The notes under the pieces: generated by a model
Databases searched by the model: none
The model's input: only the letters and a program-made list of their open reading frames with translations
What the model was told of the DNA's origin: nothing
In this document: piece by piece, positions 10,995 through 25,900 of the stretch
Position numbering within the stretch: the first letter of the stretch is position 1
Layout: the number at the start of each line of letters is the position of its first letter
NCBI GenBank assembly: GCA_029204225.1
Contig: CM055103.1
Coordinates: 5,640,852-5,704,851 of the forward strand
Length of the DNA stretch: 64,000 nucleotides
Origin: Diphasiastrum complanatum
Lineage: Eukaryota; Streptophyta; Lycopodiopsida; Lycopodiales; Lycopodiaceae
Reading direction: 5' to 3'
Translations under genes and position numbers: made by a program

Positions 10995-13900
10995 GTACAA
11001 ACTCTTTCGCAGCTCAAACGTACACAGACTATCATGTTGCAAAGCACGATCTAGTATCCATTTTTGTCTCCTCTTTATTCAATAAATTATTCCAAAACCT
11101 TCTTGAAGCTTACATCAGAACCGGGCGCATGCAGTTCGGATTGAAGTCTTTGCTTTCATGCTCAGAGACCTCACAAGTAGTCAGGAAAGATAATTTGGTG
11201 GTATGCATTAGTGTTGGGCGGGTATCAAATTTTTTGATACCAGTCGATATTGCAATTTTTTCACAAGTTTAATACCAGTTGGATATCAATATGAGGAAGT
11301 ATACCAGTTGTAGAGACTGGTATAAACTGGGCTGGTCTCACAGGGGTGATACCAGGTGGGTCTGGGTATAAATATGTAGGAATTGCTAAAAATACTATTA
11401 ATCTAGAGTAATATGTAATTTGAGATATCAAAAAAATCTGAAATATCAATTTTTTTAACTAGAGATACACTATTATGATACTAGGGCCAAACCCTAAAAT
11501 TCCCCGAACCCAGGTGTCAATATGAGTATTGAGATAGTTAATACTGAGGGATCCAGTTCTGGACTCTAGTATTACAAAATCATATACCAGCCAGGTATGT
11601 TCTATGATACCATTGTTGATACCAGCCGGGCACCTAGATACCCGCCCAACACTGGTATGCATGTTTCTAGTCATCCAATCCTCCTTTCATATCGTTCCCC
11701 AAAACTTCATGCCGTTGAGACACTGATGTGAAGCGGATGACGACGAGAGTATCTGGTTTTTTCTTAGGCCGCCAAGCAGTTTCCATACATGTGCTATGGT
11801 GCTGAAGATTCTCATTAGGATTTGATGGGGAGATAGGAACTGCAACAGGCATAGAAGGAGAAGGGGAAGGGGGATCTGGCTATGAGGAAGTTGCTGAAGC
11901 AATGTTGGAAACAGAAGATGGTTTAAGAACAGAGGCACCAGCCCCTCTGCGATGAGGCATTTTCAGATCTTAGACAAATGCTTTTTTAGGCAGTCAGGAC
12001 TAGTGGCGGCGATGGCAATAAGGTAGAATCCCGCTCAACTATTGAAGTTTGAACTATGATTAAATCAAATTGAAATTTGAACTTTGAACTATGAATGTAA
12101 TCTTTAAATCTCTAAATTGAAATTTGAGTTGTTTTTTTTTTGCACAATGCAGATCGAGATGCATTATTGACACAGCCAAAGGCTACCACATCACGCCCCC
12201 CGGTTGCCCATTACAAACCCCTCTCTTCTCATGGAGAGGTCGGGGGCCCTCCAGATGAGCTAGGGCCTTGTACTTGGACTGTTGGTATTGGACCCTCCGT
12301 GGCACCACCACCTTCAGCCCCATCTCAGGGCCATCGTTTAGAGGGAGAGGTGGACAGGGACGGGGACCCTACACGACACAGCTGAGGTGGAGGGCTTATT
12401 ACGTGGCCAACTTCGCTCCCCAATTGATGGCAAATGTAGAGATTGCAATCCAACAATGCTTCTACACATGTGTTCTCCCATTTCATCTTGCTAAGACCCC
12501 AACATGGAGGAAGATGATGATTGAAGTGACCTCTATCAGGCAGTTGTGGGTAGGGCTGTCCAGTGAGTATCTTGGGACGAGAGGACTTGTCGAGTGGTCT
12601 TTGGTTGAGGAGCGGCTAGAGCCCCTCAGGTGGTCATGGGTCCAGCATGCACTGTAATACTCTATGCCATTGTCCTTTAAACTTTTAAGTTTTAAGTTTT
12701 GTCAAATGTCTTTCAAGTTTGAAGTTTGCATTTCGGATTTAGATTTTACAATTTGTAAATTGCTACTATGTGTGTCCATTGTCAACACTGCGGAATAGTC
12801 ATCATACATATGAACATTCACTTTCCAAGTCTCATTGATGATTGCGCAAAAATCAAGATTGATCTTTCAAACATCATTGCTACAATGTTGTGAGGCCCAA
12901 GGGTCAATGGCAAATGCGCATTGCTCTAGCTGGAACCAGAGGTTATTGTTCACATTTGTCCACACAACGACTCAGGAACCATCATGCGATTGACTATCTG
13001 GTTCGTTGGAAAGGTAGATCTGAGGATGAGGAATTGGGAAAAGGAGTGAGACCTTAGACTAAGATTCCCAAATTTTCTCCCTTAGAAAGGAAGGTCCTTT
13101 CTTTAAAGCGGGAGGGAATGTTATGGACCCCTTCGGGGCCCATGAACACAACACTTAGACGAGGTGTGGATTGTGGATGCGGACTGGAGCCTTTAACTTT
13201 TACTTTGACCGGTAGACTTGGATAGCCACACGTTGTGGGACCTACCACATGGCAAGGGCCCATTTGTACACTTCTCTTGTCTTGGCCTTATGACTAGGTT
13301 CTGGGGGTGGCCTTCCACGGCCTATGTGTGTAAAGGGGTAGGACCCTTAAATAGGTGGCCTATGACCCTTATGTATATATAGGAGGAGGGGCCCTTATGA
13401 GGATTCATTCTCTTTTCCAAGGAGCACTAGTGCATGCCAGAACAACCTTGTTGTTTGTGCTAGGCTCTAGCCAAACTTGGGTGGTTGCTACCCTAAGGTG
13501 GTGATGGTGGTATGGGACGCCGCCATCGTCGAAGGATGGTTACAGCTTGAAGCTAGGTTGTTGGCTCAAGGGCACAGAGGGTGAGCTTGGATTGAGTATA
13601 TTAGGGTGGATTGTGAGTGTCCAACTTCTTGTGATGTTGTGTACCTGCTTGACTCGGCCGATCGTGGAGGTCATAATAACTATGCAATTAGCATGTTTGC
13701 TGTTACTCACCTTCTTTTTAAGGAACTCGAAGGCAACATACAACTTGTAGTGCATTAGAAAAACTTTCAAAACTTAGCAAAAGTTGTGATTGAAGCCTTT
13801 ATGGTCGAGGATGCACAAGTAGCCATTACCCATTCTTTGCATATATCTGAAACAATGGATAGTTTGAACCGTAAGTCAGAGATGAGTGGGTTAAACACGA

Positions 13901-16900
13901 CGATAGGTGATTATTTGGATGAATTTTATCATCTGCACCCTTTTCAAGCAAGAGGCCCTTACGAAGATGTAAGGAATCATAGAAAGCAGCCTCAAGTGCC
14001 ATTGGCATGCATGATATGAAAGAGATGTTCAAAGGGTACACGAACGTCATGCATGAGAACATAACTTGAGCTTCAAACAAGAATTTTCTCAAGCGACAAC
14101 AAAATTTGATAGGACATCGTAGGCCTCAATTCTTAGGCTATTGTTTCTAGGGGTATAGGAAGGGTCTTTAGTTGGATGCATGCATTCTGTGTGAGTACTC
14201 ATCCATCTTGCACACTCACCACAATGGGTTAGTTGCACCCAACCCACTATGGGTTGGGTTAAAGCATCATATTTTCTCTTTTTTCAAATGCATGCAACAT
14301 CAATGAAATTTCAATTCTTACTTATGAAGTACACCACCTGCTTACCAACAAGTGGTTAGCCTCTTCCAACGGTCAACCCGATATCAGTTGGGTCAAATTA
14401 TCATAATGAATCTTGCATGAAAGTTTCTGATTAGAGTGTGCGTCTAACAACTATGTCTCAAAGGCGGCTTGCTAGAATATGTGGTCCAGATTCGTCCAAA
14501 TTGAATACGTGGAAAGCCTAGAAATTTCAGAAGCTGGTAAGTCTAATAATCATGAAGTTCTGTAAGCAAGCTTGTAGAGCTGTAAAGCTTATGATCTATC
14601 AGTTTTGTCCTTATTTTGACTTAAATTTGAGTCTTGCCTTGAATTATGATTATATGCACTCTTCTGGTTGCTAAAATGGAGTGCAGACTTATGTTATAAA
14701 ACTTGCAAAAAGTAGTGGTATCACCGAATCTGGAGAGAGTGAAAAAGTGCTGCTGCTGCTTGAAAGCGGTGTTCGATTGCATACTACTGAGTTCGCTCGG
14801 TATGACCACTGCCCAAACTTTACAGTCTTCTCTTTCATACTGGTTCGTAGGCATTATCTTTGAGCTTAGAACGTGCTGGTGACAGCTGTGTAAGTTTTTG
14901 CTCATCCCTATTCTTCTCATTGTGCTGCTTGTCGAGTATCTCATGTCTTTATAGAATTAGAGACCTTTTTCATATAAGAAAGAAAATATGTCTTCCAGTT
15001 TTTGATAGAGCATGTTTTGGAAAAAAAAAGCACCACGATGTATACATATCTTTGAGACTTGAGTGTAAGTTCTTTTGAAGACAAAAGAAGCTCAAGGACC
15101 AAAAGCACCTACTCAATAAGGTGAAACAAGTAAAGTTCAGATGGAAAAGCTAAAAGCAAGTATGAGGAGATGTTCTCTGTTGTATTTCATATGTTTTCTG
15201 TGTGATATGGTATTCTGAGTCAGAAAGTGGCTGATGATTTATAAAGATATCACATCTGCTTGCTCAGCATACACCAAAGAACTGGATGTTAAAATTTTCC
15301 TTACCCTCAAGATCAGTTTCTGCATGCTTTGCAACAGATTATACCATCGTAATCCGATTTGGCTAGACTTAAGTTTTCAAATACACAATCTGATTGTAGA
15401 ACTACATGGTGAAATTATTAGATACCAGAACTGTTGGAAATGTGTGCTTTGAGCACAGTGACGTGAGTAGTGCCTCCTCATTTTGGTTTTTTTTGTGGAG
15501 ATGAGTGCTGGTTGCTTGTTATGTTGAACTTTGAAGCTTGCTAGTGCTGAGCTGAGGAAACACCTTCTATATATTCATGATAACAAATGTTTCAAATTGG
15601 TGGTTGATTCTGTAGTGATTATTTGAAGTTGATGAGGGTTTCAGGATAGTACAGATTTTTAGACTTTGCGAAGTTTTAGTTAGTTATTTCTTGGAAATTC
15701 CTCAAGGTTGAATTGCTGCACAATCCTCAACTTTTCTTGAATGTGATCATGGTATCTCAAGGAATCCATTGAGAACAGATTTACCTATTTTGGCAATGCC
15801 ATGTTCGTAGTGTACTATGACGTATCAATGCTATAGCAAGCCTCCTGGCAATTATGCTATTTAAGGAGGACAAGGTAATGATATATTGGAATTTTAAATT
15901 TATGCAAGGTTGCTGAGGGGTATGGATGTTGTAATTGAGCAAATGCAGATTATAACAAATATTAAATTAGAGATGGAGTAAGAGATAGAAGAGTTGTCAC
16001 TTTTACATGATTTTAGTTTGTAGACATGACTGGAACAAATGTCATGGGTTATTGGTGAATGTTTTTTGGAAGTTTTCTTATCTTGATATTATCTGAATAA
16101 AAAAAGAGCGTCTTTTAATCACACCATGGCATGCTGATTGATCTGCATTTGTGTTGCTATGTTGCTTGGCATTACTGGAAATTGTCACTGGGCACAGTGA
16201 TAAAAGTGCCACACCTTCAGGCTTTACTTTGAAACTGAGAAAACATGTCCGTACCCGAAGATTGGAAAATGTTCAGCAGCTCGGCATGGATCGTGTAAGG
16301 TCACAATAACTCCAAAATGTTATCACTTGTTTTACAGTAAAAATTCTTTTGATTTCAGTAAGGTGCTTTAAACTCTTGTATCCAACAAACTTATTACTCT
16401 TTTCTACTAGTGGATTATTTCATATACACTTCTTTCTGCCTAATGTGGCACGGGAGTAGTGCACCCTTTTTTTTGTTTGTATAACACTTCCACTATTCAC
16501 TTTCCTTATGATGGTCTATTTGAGCTCTTTAGAAAGGGAAATTATCAAGACCTCAGATTCTAGTTTGCAAGATAAATAACGATTACAGAAAGAGAAAAAA
16601 GAACTGGGGAGGAATGTTTAAGGAGCGTATTCCCAACTTAGGAAACTTGAAGCACAACCCTGAAACAGAAATACAAATTTGGGCTCTAACCATCATTTCT
16701 TAGAAGCAAGCCATATGCTGAAGCATAGTCTCATAGCATACAGAGAGTTACGAATAGAGCCACAACTGATCTAGAATTAAGCTATGAAAGCATCACATAA
16801 GCAAGACTTAACCCTAGAAAGCCTTTTGATAAGCTATAAAAGATGGCTGGAATTGGAGAAAAAAAAAAGGCAAAAGTGACAAGTTGGGAGTGCTGAGGCA

Positions 16901-19900
16901 GCGATTTACAGGTTGAAGAATTTTAGCTGTTTGGAATAGCAAATGATGTCGGAATTGGGTAGTTTTTGGATGAGGATGGGCGCTGGACAGTCAGGGAACT
17001 AACTGTGGAAGATGGCTGCAAACTGGAAAAATATCAGACGAAAGTGATAGGTCGGAAGGCAGGGACAGCGATGGAAAGGAAGAGGAGGAGCGCTGGGCAG
17101 CAAAGAAAAGAGGGGACAAAACAGGGGGAACGCTGGGCAGGAAGGAGTGGAAGGAGCAGCGATGGAACAGGCTGTCAAAACGGTAATGGAGCTGTAGGAA
17201 CAGTGATGGAGGAGCAAGGCAAGGCAACAAAGAAAAAATTCCAGATTGTGCTCAGAAAAGTGCTCTGATACCAAGTTACGAATAGAGCCACAGCTGATCT
17301 AGAATTAAGCTATGAAAGCATCACATAAGCAAGACTTAACCCTAGAAAGCAGGAAAGAGAGAGATTAAGGAGGCTAAAGAGAGAGATCAATATCATCAGC
17401 TGAATGACAAATGACACAGTTTCCCTACTTATAGCCAAGAGGAAGCCCTAAAAGGAAGCTTCCAGTGGCTAGGGCCCAACTGGGAGGGATAATAGTGCGC
17501 CCTCCAAGTGGGCCCCCACTCTCCAGTAATATGTCCAAATGGCCTAATAATGAATAATAAGGCCAAAGGCCAACCATATAGTCTGAATGTCACTAATGAA
17601 TAAAAAAGGGCCCAAGGCCTGCTTATGCATAAAGTAAAGTAACTGTAAATGTAAATGGACGCGGCGAATGTAATGAGCCGAGTCCATAACTCTCCCCGAC
17701 ACAAAAAAAGACCCAACTGCCGAAAAGATAACCGGATCAAGTAGCAGCAAGCCCTGGTGCATCAACAGCTAGAGGAACATCTGATGTAGAGGAATCAACA
17801 AGTGCAGCAAGAGCACGAGCCTGATCCGCAAGTAATGGTGTATGATAAAACACATCAATAGGCTCCCATGTAGCCTCCTCAATAGGACGCCCATCCCACT
17901 GGACCAAAAACTGAATCTGCCGGCGGCGTCGACTGGTATAGACGGACCTGTAATATAGCAGCAGGTAAAAATGGAAATAACTCTGGAGCAGTAGGAAACT
18001 CAGCATCACAAGGAGCGTCATCCTCAATAGCAGCACGTAATAAACTGACATGGAATACATCATAGGCGCGTGTGGAAGCAGGAAGCTGTAAGCGATATGT
18101 AACTGGACTAAGAACCTCCACAATGTGATAAGGCCCATAATAACGTGGTGCAAGCTTCTCAGTAGAAGCATGGCCTTGGACAAAATGATGACGTGCAAAC
18201 CGTAAGCGTAGATAAACCATATCTCCAAGCTGAAACTCAACATGGCAGCGGTGACGATCAACTGAGGTCTGATAACGCTGCTGAACATGCTGTAAATGAG
18301 AACTGGCCCGAGTAATAAGCTCTCGAGCACCTGATAGAAAAGATGCAAGTGTAACAGGTGTATCCTCAGGAGGAAGAGGAATGCCAGGTAAAAGAGGTGC
18401 ATAGCCATGAGATAATAAAAATGGAGAGACACCTGTGCTGGTACTAACAGAGTTATTATAGCTATACTCTGCTAAACATAAATGCTGATCCCAATCCTTC
18501 CCTGAAGGAGTAACAAAATGGCGTAAATAATCCTCAAGGATCCTGTTAAGGACCTCAGACTGCCCATCAGAAGTAGAATGATAAGCAGAACCCATAAAAA
18601 GCTGAACATCCAAAATACGCATAAGCTCTGTCCAGAATATAGATGTAAACTTACTATCCCGATCAGAAAGGATAGTACGAGGAAATCCATGCAGGCGGAA
18701 AATCTCTGATAGGAACAAACGTGCACACTGCTCTGCTGTGATAGTACTGCGAACTGGGATAAAATGTGCCTGTTTCGAGAACCTGTCAACTACCACCATA
18801 CATGAATCGTGACCACGCTGGGTATGGGGAAGGCCAAGGATAAAGTCCATAGATATATCAGTCCACTGGCGATGAGTAATAGGCCAACTCTGGAGCAAAC
18901 CAGCAGATTTAGAACGGGAGTACTTATTACGAAGACAGAAAGGGCAGGTACGAATAAGTACAGCAAGCTCAGATCGAAGAGAGGGCCAATAGAAATGGTC
19001 TTTGAGACGAGCATAAGACTTCTGAAAACCAAAGTGACCCCCAACAGGAGAGGAATGAGCATCCGACAACAACTGGGTAACGGATACCCAAAGATCTAGG
19101 GATACAAAGAGAATCATAATGATAAAGACGATTGTCAATAATGGAATAAACCTGATGAGGACTGGACGAAACAGGTGGGGCAGAACTATAAACATCACGA
19201 AAATCAGAACATGTAAGGTATGCTGCAGGGAGAGCATTAAACCATGGAGGAATAGTAGAAACGAGTGTATTTAACAAAGCTGGAAGACGAGATAATGCAT
19301 CAGCAGCAGTGTTAGCACGACCAGGACGATACAATATGGAGAAATTAAAAGACTGTAAAAACTGCAACCAACGAAATTGACGATCACTAAGGTCACGTTG
19401 AGAAAACAGATAACGTAAAGACTGGTGATCAGTAATAATGTCAAATGGGACTCGATATAGATAATGACGCCACTTCTTAAGAGCATAGATAATAGCAAGA
19501 AGCTCTTTCTCATGCACAGAATAACGTTGCTCATAAGAGCGAAGACGACGTGACTCATAAGCAATAATACATTGTGACTGGCGAAGTAAAGCACCCAAAC
19601 CAACATTACTAGCATCAGTCTCAACAAGAAACTTCTGATCAAACTGTGGTAAACACATAACGGCAGCATCAACAACAGCACGACGAAGAGTATCAAACGC
19701 TGTCTGACAATCAGGAGTCCACAGAAAAGTACTAGACTTCTTCAAAAGTGCATGAAGAGGAGCTGCGATAGTGGCAAAATGAGGAACTGGACGACGAAGG
19801 TGAGTGGCTAACCCAAGAAACATACGAACATGATGAATATCAGTAGGTATAGGCCAATCCTGGATGGCCTGAACCTTATGAGGGTCCAGACGAATGTGAC

Positions 19901-22900
19901 CATTACAAATAAGAAAACCAAGAAACTCGATCTCAGAAACAACAAAAGAAGATTTAGACAACTTAGCAAATAACTGGTGGTGTACAAGTAACTGAAAGAT
20001 CGAGGAAAGATGGGCAACATGCTCAGCAAGAGACTAACTAAAAATAAGAATATCATCAAAATAAACCAAGACACAATGACCAAGAAGCGGACGTAAGACG
20101 TTATTCATCACATTCTGGAACGTAGGAGGGCCATTAGTAACACCAAAAGGAAGCACACGAAATTCATATAAACCAAGATGAGTACGGAAAGCAGTCTTAT
20201 GTTCGTCAGAAGGGTGCATCCTGATTTGGTAATATCCAGAATGAAGGTCTATCTTGGAAAAGATTTTAGAGGTACCGAGCTGGTCAAAGAGGTCATCCAT
20301 GTGTGGAATAGGGTACTGATTACGAATAGTCAACTTATTTAAAGCACGGTAATCAATACAAAGGCGTTTGGTACCATCTTTCTTATTAATAAGGAGAACA
20401 GGAGCACCAAAAGGGCTGTGACTAGGAACAATGAGACCCTGATCTAACAAGGCAGTAATACGGAGCTCAAGCTCATCACGCTCAGATCGAGACATACGAT
20501 AAGGGGGACGGGAGGGAGGAGCAGAACTAGGACGGTCCACCACCAAGCTGACTAGCAGAAGAAGATGGAAATCCAAATGGAGGGGGAGTCCCAAATGTAG
20601 GAAAAACAGGAGCTTTACCAGGACCATGAGGCTGTAAAGAATCAATCTGTGACTGCATAGTAGCAAAGCCGGTCATAACTGAATCGAAGCGAAGAACGAG
20701 GCCAGAAAGGGTCTCATCCATGCGACAAAACTGGTCGGATAAGGTTTCCTGAGTAGTCTCACTCGGGGTAGGTGAATGTGCCATAATGATAGTGGAAGGA
20801 ATAGACGAAAACTTGAGGGAGCGGACTCTTGTCGTCACCCCAAATTAGCCTATTACAACCAATATTATCACAACTGAAAAAACAGACAGCAATGAACAAT
20901 GGAGAAGCTGTAAAAATGCGCTGGACAGCCAGGGATACAATGTGAATTTGAAAGAGTAAACGGAGTCAGAATTCCTGAAAATGTGGTGGAGAATGAGCGC
21001 GCGACAGCTTTTTGATAAGCTGTAAAAGATGGCTGGAATTGGAGAAAAAAAAAAGGCAAAAGTGACAAGTTGGGAGTGCTGAGGCAGCGATTTACAGGTT
21101 GAAGAATTTTAGCTGTTTGGAATAGCAAATGATGTCGGAATTGGGTAGTTTTTGGATGAGGATGGGCGCTGGACAGTCAGGGAACTAACTGTGGAAGATG
21201 GCTGCAAATTGGAAAAATATCAGACGAAAGTGATAGGTCGGAAGGCAGGGACAGCGATGGAAAGGAAGAGGAGGAGCGCTGGGCAGCAAAGGAAAGAGGG
21301 GACAAAACAGGGGGAACGCTGGGCAGGAAGGAGTGGAAGGAGCAGCGATGGAACAGGGCTGTCAAAACGGTAATGGAGCTGTAGGAACAGTGATGGAGGA
21401 GCAAGGCAAGGCAACAAAGAAAAAATTCCAGATTGTGCTCAGAAAAGTGCTCCGATACCAAGTTACGAATAGAGCCACAGCTGATCTAGAATTAAGCTAT
21501 GAAAGCATCACATAAGCAAGACTTAACCCTAGAAAGCAGGAAAGAGAGAGATTAAGGAGGCTAAAGAGAGAGATCAATATCATCAGCTGAATGACAAATG
21601 ACACAGTTTCCCTACTTATAGCCAAGAGGAAGCCCTAAAAGGAAGCTTCCAGTGGCTAGGGCCCAACTGGGAGGGATAATAGTGCGCCCTCCAAGAAGGC
21701 CCCCACTCTCCAGTAATATGTCCAAATGGCCTAATAATGAATAATAAGGCCAAAGGCCAACCATATAGTCTGAATGTCACTAATGAATAAAAAAGGGCCC
21801 AAGGCCTTACTTATGCATAAAGTAAAGTAACTGTAAATGTAAATGGACGCGACGAATGTAATGAGGCGAGTCCATAACTCAGAGCACTGTTCCATATGTG
21901 TTCGACACATATCAAATTTTATTAAAAAAAATCTTTTGAAATATGTTTGTAGAAAATCTCTTTTTGGTTTTAAAAAAGCCCAACCTTATAGGGTGTACCT
22001 ATTGGGCATCACAATCTAAAAATTAGTGCAAGAGATACAATACGGTACCCACAAAAATGATCTGGATCAAGTATTGGATGCTATATAAACTGTACTGCAT
22101 GAAAGGAGAAAAAATAGAGGTGATGCACAACCAGTATTGTGTCTTGCTCAATTGGACGCCCCACAACAATTGTGCATTTTTGTCTTTTCTTATGGCCATA
22201 GAACCCAGCCTTCATCATATTATGCTAGAGAGTGAGGTTGAATAGGCTTTACGTTTTAGAAAAAGAGAAAGAAAGTTTTATGATTGTCTTTCAAATGCCA
22301 TGAGGTACATTATACTGAAAATTATAACTCAAGTGTGTGATGTCATGAATTAACTAAAAAGTGTGTATAATTGGAACTAAGCAACTGAAATAAACCATAT
22401 TGAGTTAAGCTAACAGATGCACCTCAAGTGTAGTGTAGTGAGACTAAGAAATAGGTCCTTGAGGACAGAAGAATGATGTCATGGTGGTGGAAATCGGACG
22501 ACTTTGGATGTAATACGTGTAACGACTGCCGCTGAGCATAGTGGACTTGGAGCAACACGATGAAGTGTGCGGCCTGTGTAGATTGTTTGCACTGTCTCAG
22601 GGTGTAGTATCGGGTGGGAACATCTGCCTCATCCTCTGAACTATCCTGAACATCAAAATCTTCTCATGAGCAGCAATGGTGGAAGTATGAGGTGGTGGAT
22701 GGTTTTTACAAGTAGAGGTGAGGAAGTCCTCCAAATCCAAGGTAGAGCCTCCAAATGTCCTCCAAGCAACCTGCAAGCTTCAAGATGCTCCCCAACTCCA
22801 AGCTAGGATGCCTCCACCTGCAAGTAAGGGTTTGCAAGCCTCCAAGGATCTCTCCTCCACCTGTGTCCCTACTCTTTAAACACAAAGATAGATAACAAGC

Positions 22901-25900
22901 CGGCCTCAAGTATTCACCACCCAACCATAGCTAGATCCAAGCTCCAAGCAAGACCTATCTAGCACCCCCTTGCTAATCATAAACAAATCACAAGCATACC
23001 ACAACACTCCATAGCATACTCAAGATCCAAACCCTACTTATGTCCCATACCATAAGCAAGATCCAAGCATACTATCACAAGAAAGCACTCTACACACTAG
23101 TAGCAACACTAGAGCATAAGCAAAGCAAACAACCCAATGGGCGCCCTACTACCCTCATATAGATGGCCCATGGACCCCTCCAATGCACTATGGAAGTTAA
23201 AGAATCTCCAAGAGCCTCCATAGGCTTATGGAAGGTCAAGAAACTCCTTCCATAACCTATGACTCTTTGAATGCCTTTCTTGTGGGAGTTGGGAACTCAA
23301 TGGACACTTTAGAAGGGCGCCCTCCTACTAGGTCCCATTGCCCAAGTTGTGCATGTATACTTTGGTCCTAGACCAATAAAGTGATATGGTTCAAGGTTGA
23401 GGCCCAAGGTTTAGAAAATAGTCATCCAATGACTTTCTAACACCTCTCTAGGTTCCATACCTCCATCCAAGGCATAGACACCTACCTGCCCTTAACCAAG
23501 GACACTAGTACCTTAATCTAAGGCACCTACCCTTAATACAAAGGGTACCCCTTATCCAAGGGTCACGTGATTCCATACCTCCAACTAAGGTATAGTCACT
23601 TGCCTGTCCTTATCCAAGGGCACCTTGCCATTTAGCCCCCAACACTAAATGGACTAATAGGGGTCTGAAGTACTGCTAGTTACATAGGTATGTAACATTC
23701 CTTCCCCCTAAACTTAAATTTTTCCTTGTAGGGAAAAATTTGAAAAATTCTTCTGGAGATCAGCCTCCTTTTCCCAGGTATCCTCCTCTTCTGATTTGCC
23801 CCTCCACTTGACTAAAAATTCCTGAAGCACTCTATTCCGTAGAGTCCTCTGCCGACTATTAACAATTGCCTCGGGTTCAGGTGGTCCACTCACGGACTCA
23901 TCCGGAAGAAGTTCCACTAGATCTTCCACAGGGACCAGGGTCTCCCCAACCCCCAACGAGGGTTTCAACTTACTAACGTGGAAAATAGGATGAATTCTAA
24001 CGTTAGCTGGAAGGTCTAGTTTGTATGCGACCTTGTTTATCACTTGGATAACCTTAAAAGGACCGCAATACCTAGGCGCCAACTTTGCACACTTAATAGT
24101 TTTCAAGCCCCTAGAGTGACTAGGGACTCTCAAAAACACCCAGTCGTTGACCATGAATACCTTGTGCTTCCGAGATAGATCAGCATAGTGCCTTGCCCTG
24201 TCCTGGGCACTTCTTACGCTACCACTTGATAATCTTTTGGTAACCCATCAATGAACATTAACATTTGTACCTTAGGCGGAATGTCACTATAAAGTGGATT
24301 CGGGTACTCATGAAAATCTTGAATAAATTGTTCCAAACCTTTATTCATGGTTAGATGACTCAACTTTTGGAAGTGTTCATAGTCATCTAAAAGTGGTAGA
24401 AAATAATCCCTAAAGAGCTTGCAAAAATCATCCCATGTACAAGGTTGATTGCCCTTTGCAACTAAGTCATCCCACCAAACTAAGGCTCTTCCTTCAAGGA
24501 ACATGGTGACAGTGGATAACTTTTCAGATTCAGGGAATTGGTTCATGGAAGTATTTGTTCCAAACATTTAGCCAAGAACTTACCACTTGTAAGTTCCTAT
24601 CTTTCTTCTCCCCCTTAAACACTTTTATGGGAGGTGGAACTACATGCTTCTTCTGAATGGCTAACCTAGACTCTAAGTCTTGGTTTCTTTGATTAGTTTC
24701 AAGAAGCTGCTTATTAGTGGTTTGAATTTGTTGGTATAAAAGTTCAAGAGCTTGTGCCACATTGGATGGGTTTGATAGATCAAATGTTGGGTTTTCATTG
24801 GTTTGATCCATTGGGGTTGCTAATGTGTTTTCCTATTATGCAAATACAACAACAAGTGCTCAAATTAGAATGATAGAAATGCTTCAATTGTTACATCCAA
24901 TGCAAATAAAAAGCATTTACTTCTATTCATTCAATCTTATTGTTTGTAAGCTCAATCCAAGCCTACTATTTGCAAGCTTAATCCAAGCTTAAGAGGAAAA
25001 CAACAACAAGCTACATTTGCCTTAATCAAAAGCAAAAATGAAAACCAAATCTTTATGTAAACTTCAATTAACTAATCCAAGCTAATGTTTACATAAAGTT
25101 CCCGTTCCAATTCCAATTCCATTTGTCATTTCAAAAGCAACCAAAGTTTTCACATTTCTCACTATTCTAGATTTCCAAATACATGAAACTAGTGTCTAGA
25201 AATGGATAACTAATGAAGCTTTATGAAAACTTCATTTTTTTAGATCTGATTTTCAGATTTACAGGTCTGAAAATCAGAACTTCATAATGACAAAAAACAG
25301 AACTTCAAAACTTGTTTTATGCACAAAGTTACACTACCATTCTCTTCCTACATTGCCATCTTCATGAAATTAGGAGATGGCTAGATCCAAGCTCCAAGCA
25401 AGACCTATCTAGCATCCCCTTGCTAACCATAAACAAATCACAAGCATACCACAACACTCCATAGCATACTCAAGATCCAAACCCTACTTATGTCCCATAC
25501 CATAAGCAAGATCCAAACCTCAAGCATACTATCACAAGAAAGCACTCTACACACTAGTAACAACACTAGAACATAAGCAAAGCAAACAAGAGAGATCTCC
25601 CCCTTCCAATGGGCGCCCTACTACCCTCATATAGATGGCCCATGGACCTCTCCAATGCACTATGGAGTTCCATGCTCATCCAATGAGAGAGAGAGAAGCC
25701 TAGGGGAGTTAAAGAATCTCCAAGAGCCTCCATAGGCTTATGGAAGGTCAAGAGACTCCTTCCATAACCTATGACTCTTTGAATTCCTTTCTTGTGGGAG
25801 TTGGGAACTCAATGGACACTTTAGAAGGGCGCCCTCCTACTAGGTCCCAATGCCCAAGTTGTGCATGTATACTTTGGTCCTAGACCAATAAAGTGATATG

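Larger units (their letters stand above)
16746..21879 (-). mobile_element. Ty3/gypsy chromovirus, rearranged, with three LTR pieces and TSD CAGAG
   Basis: In its own (minus) direction the element runs: LTR (21879-21461), PBS and leader, gag start, reverse transcriptase, RNase H, integrase, chromodomain, LTR (17691-17274). A second PBS plus leader (17273-about 16823) and the last roughly 77 bp of a third LTR (about 16822-16746) follow. The 5-bp sequence CAGAG lies directly outside both ends (16741-16745 and 21880-21884), so it entered as one insertion. The gag C-terminus and protease are missing, and one stop and two frameshifts break pol. Confidence 0.9.

Noticed and set aside
17737-20838. 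Endogenous pararetrovirus
   Set aside because: RT-RNase H is followed by integrase and a chromodomain, with LTRs, PBS and a 5-bp duplication, so it is a Ty3/gypsy retrotransposon.
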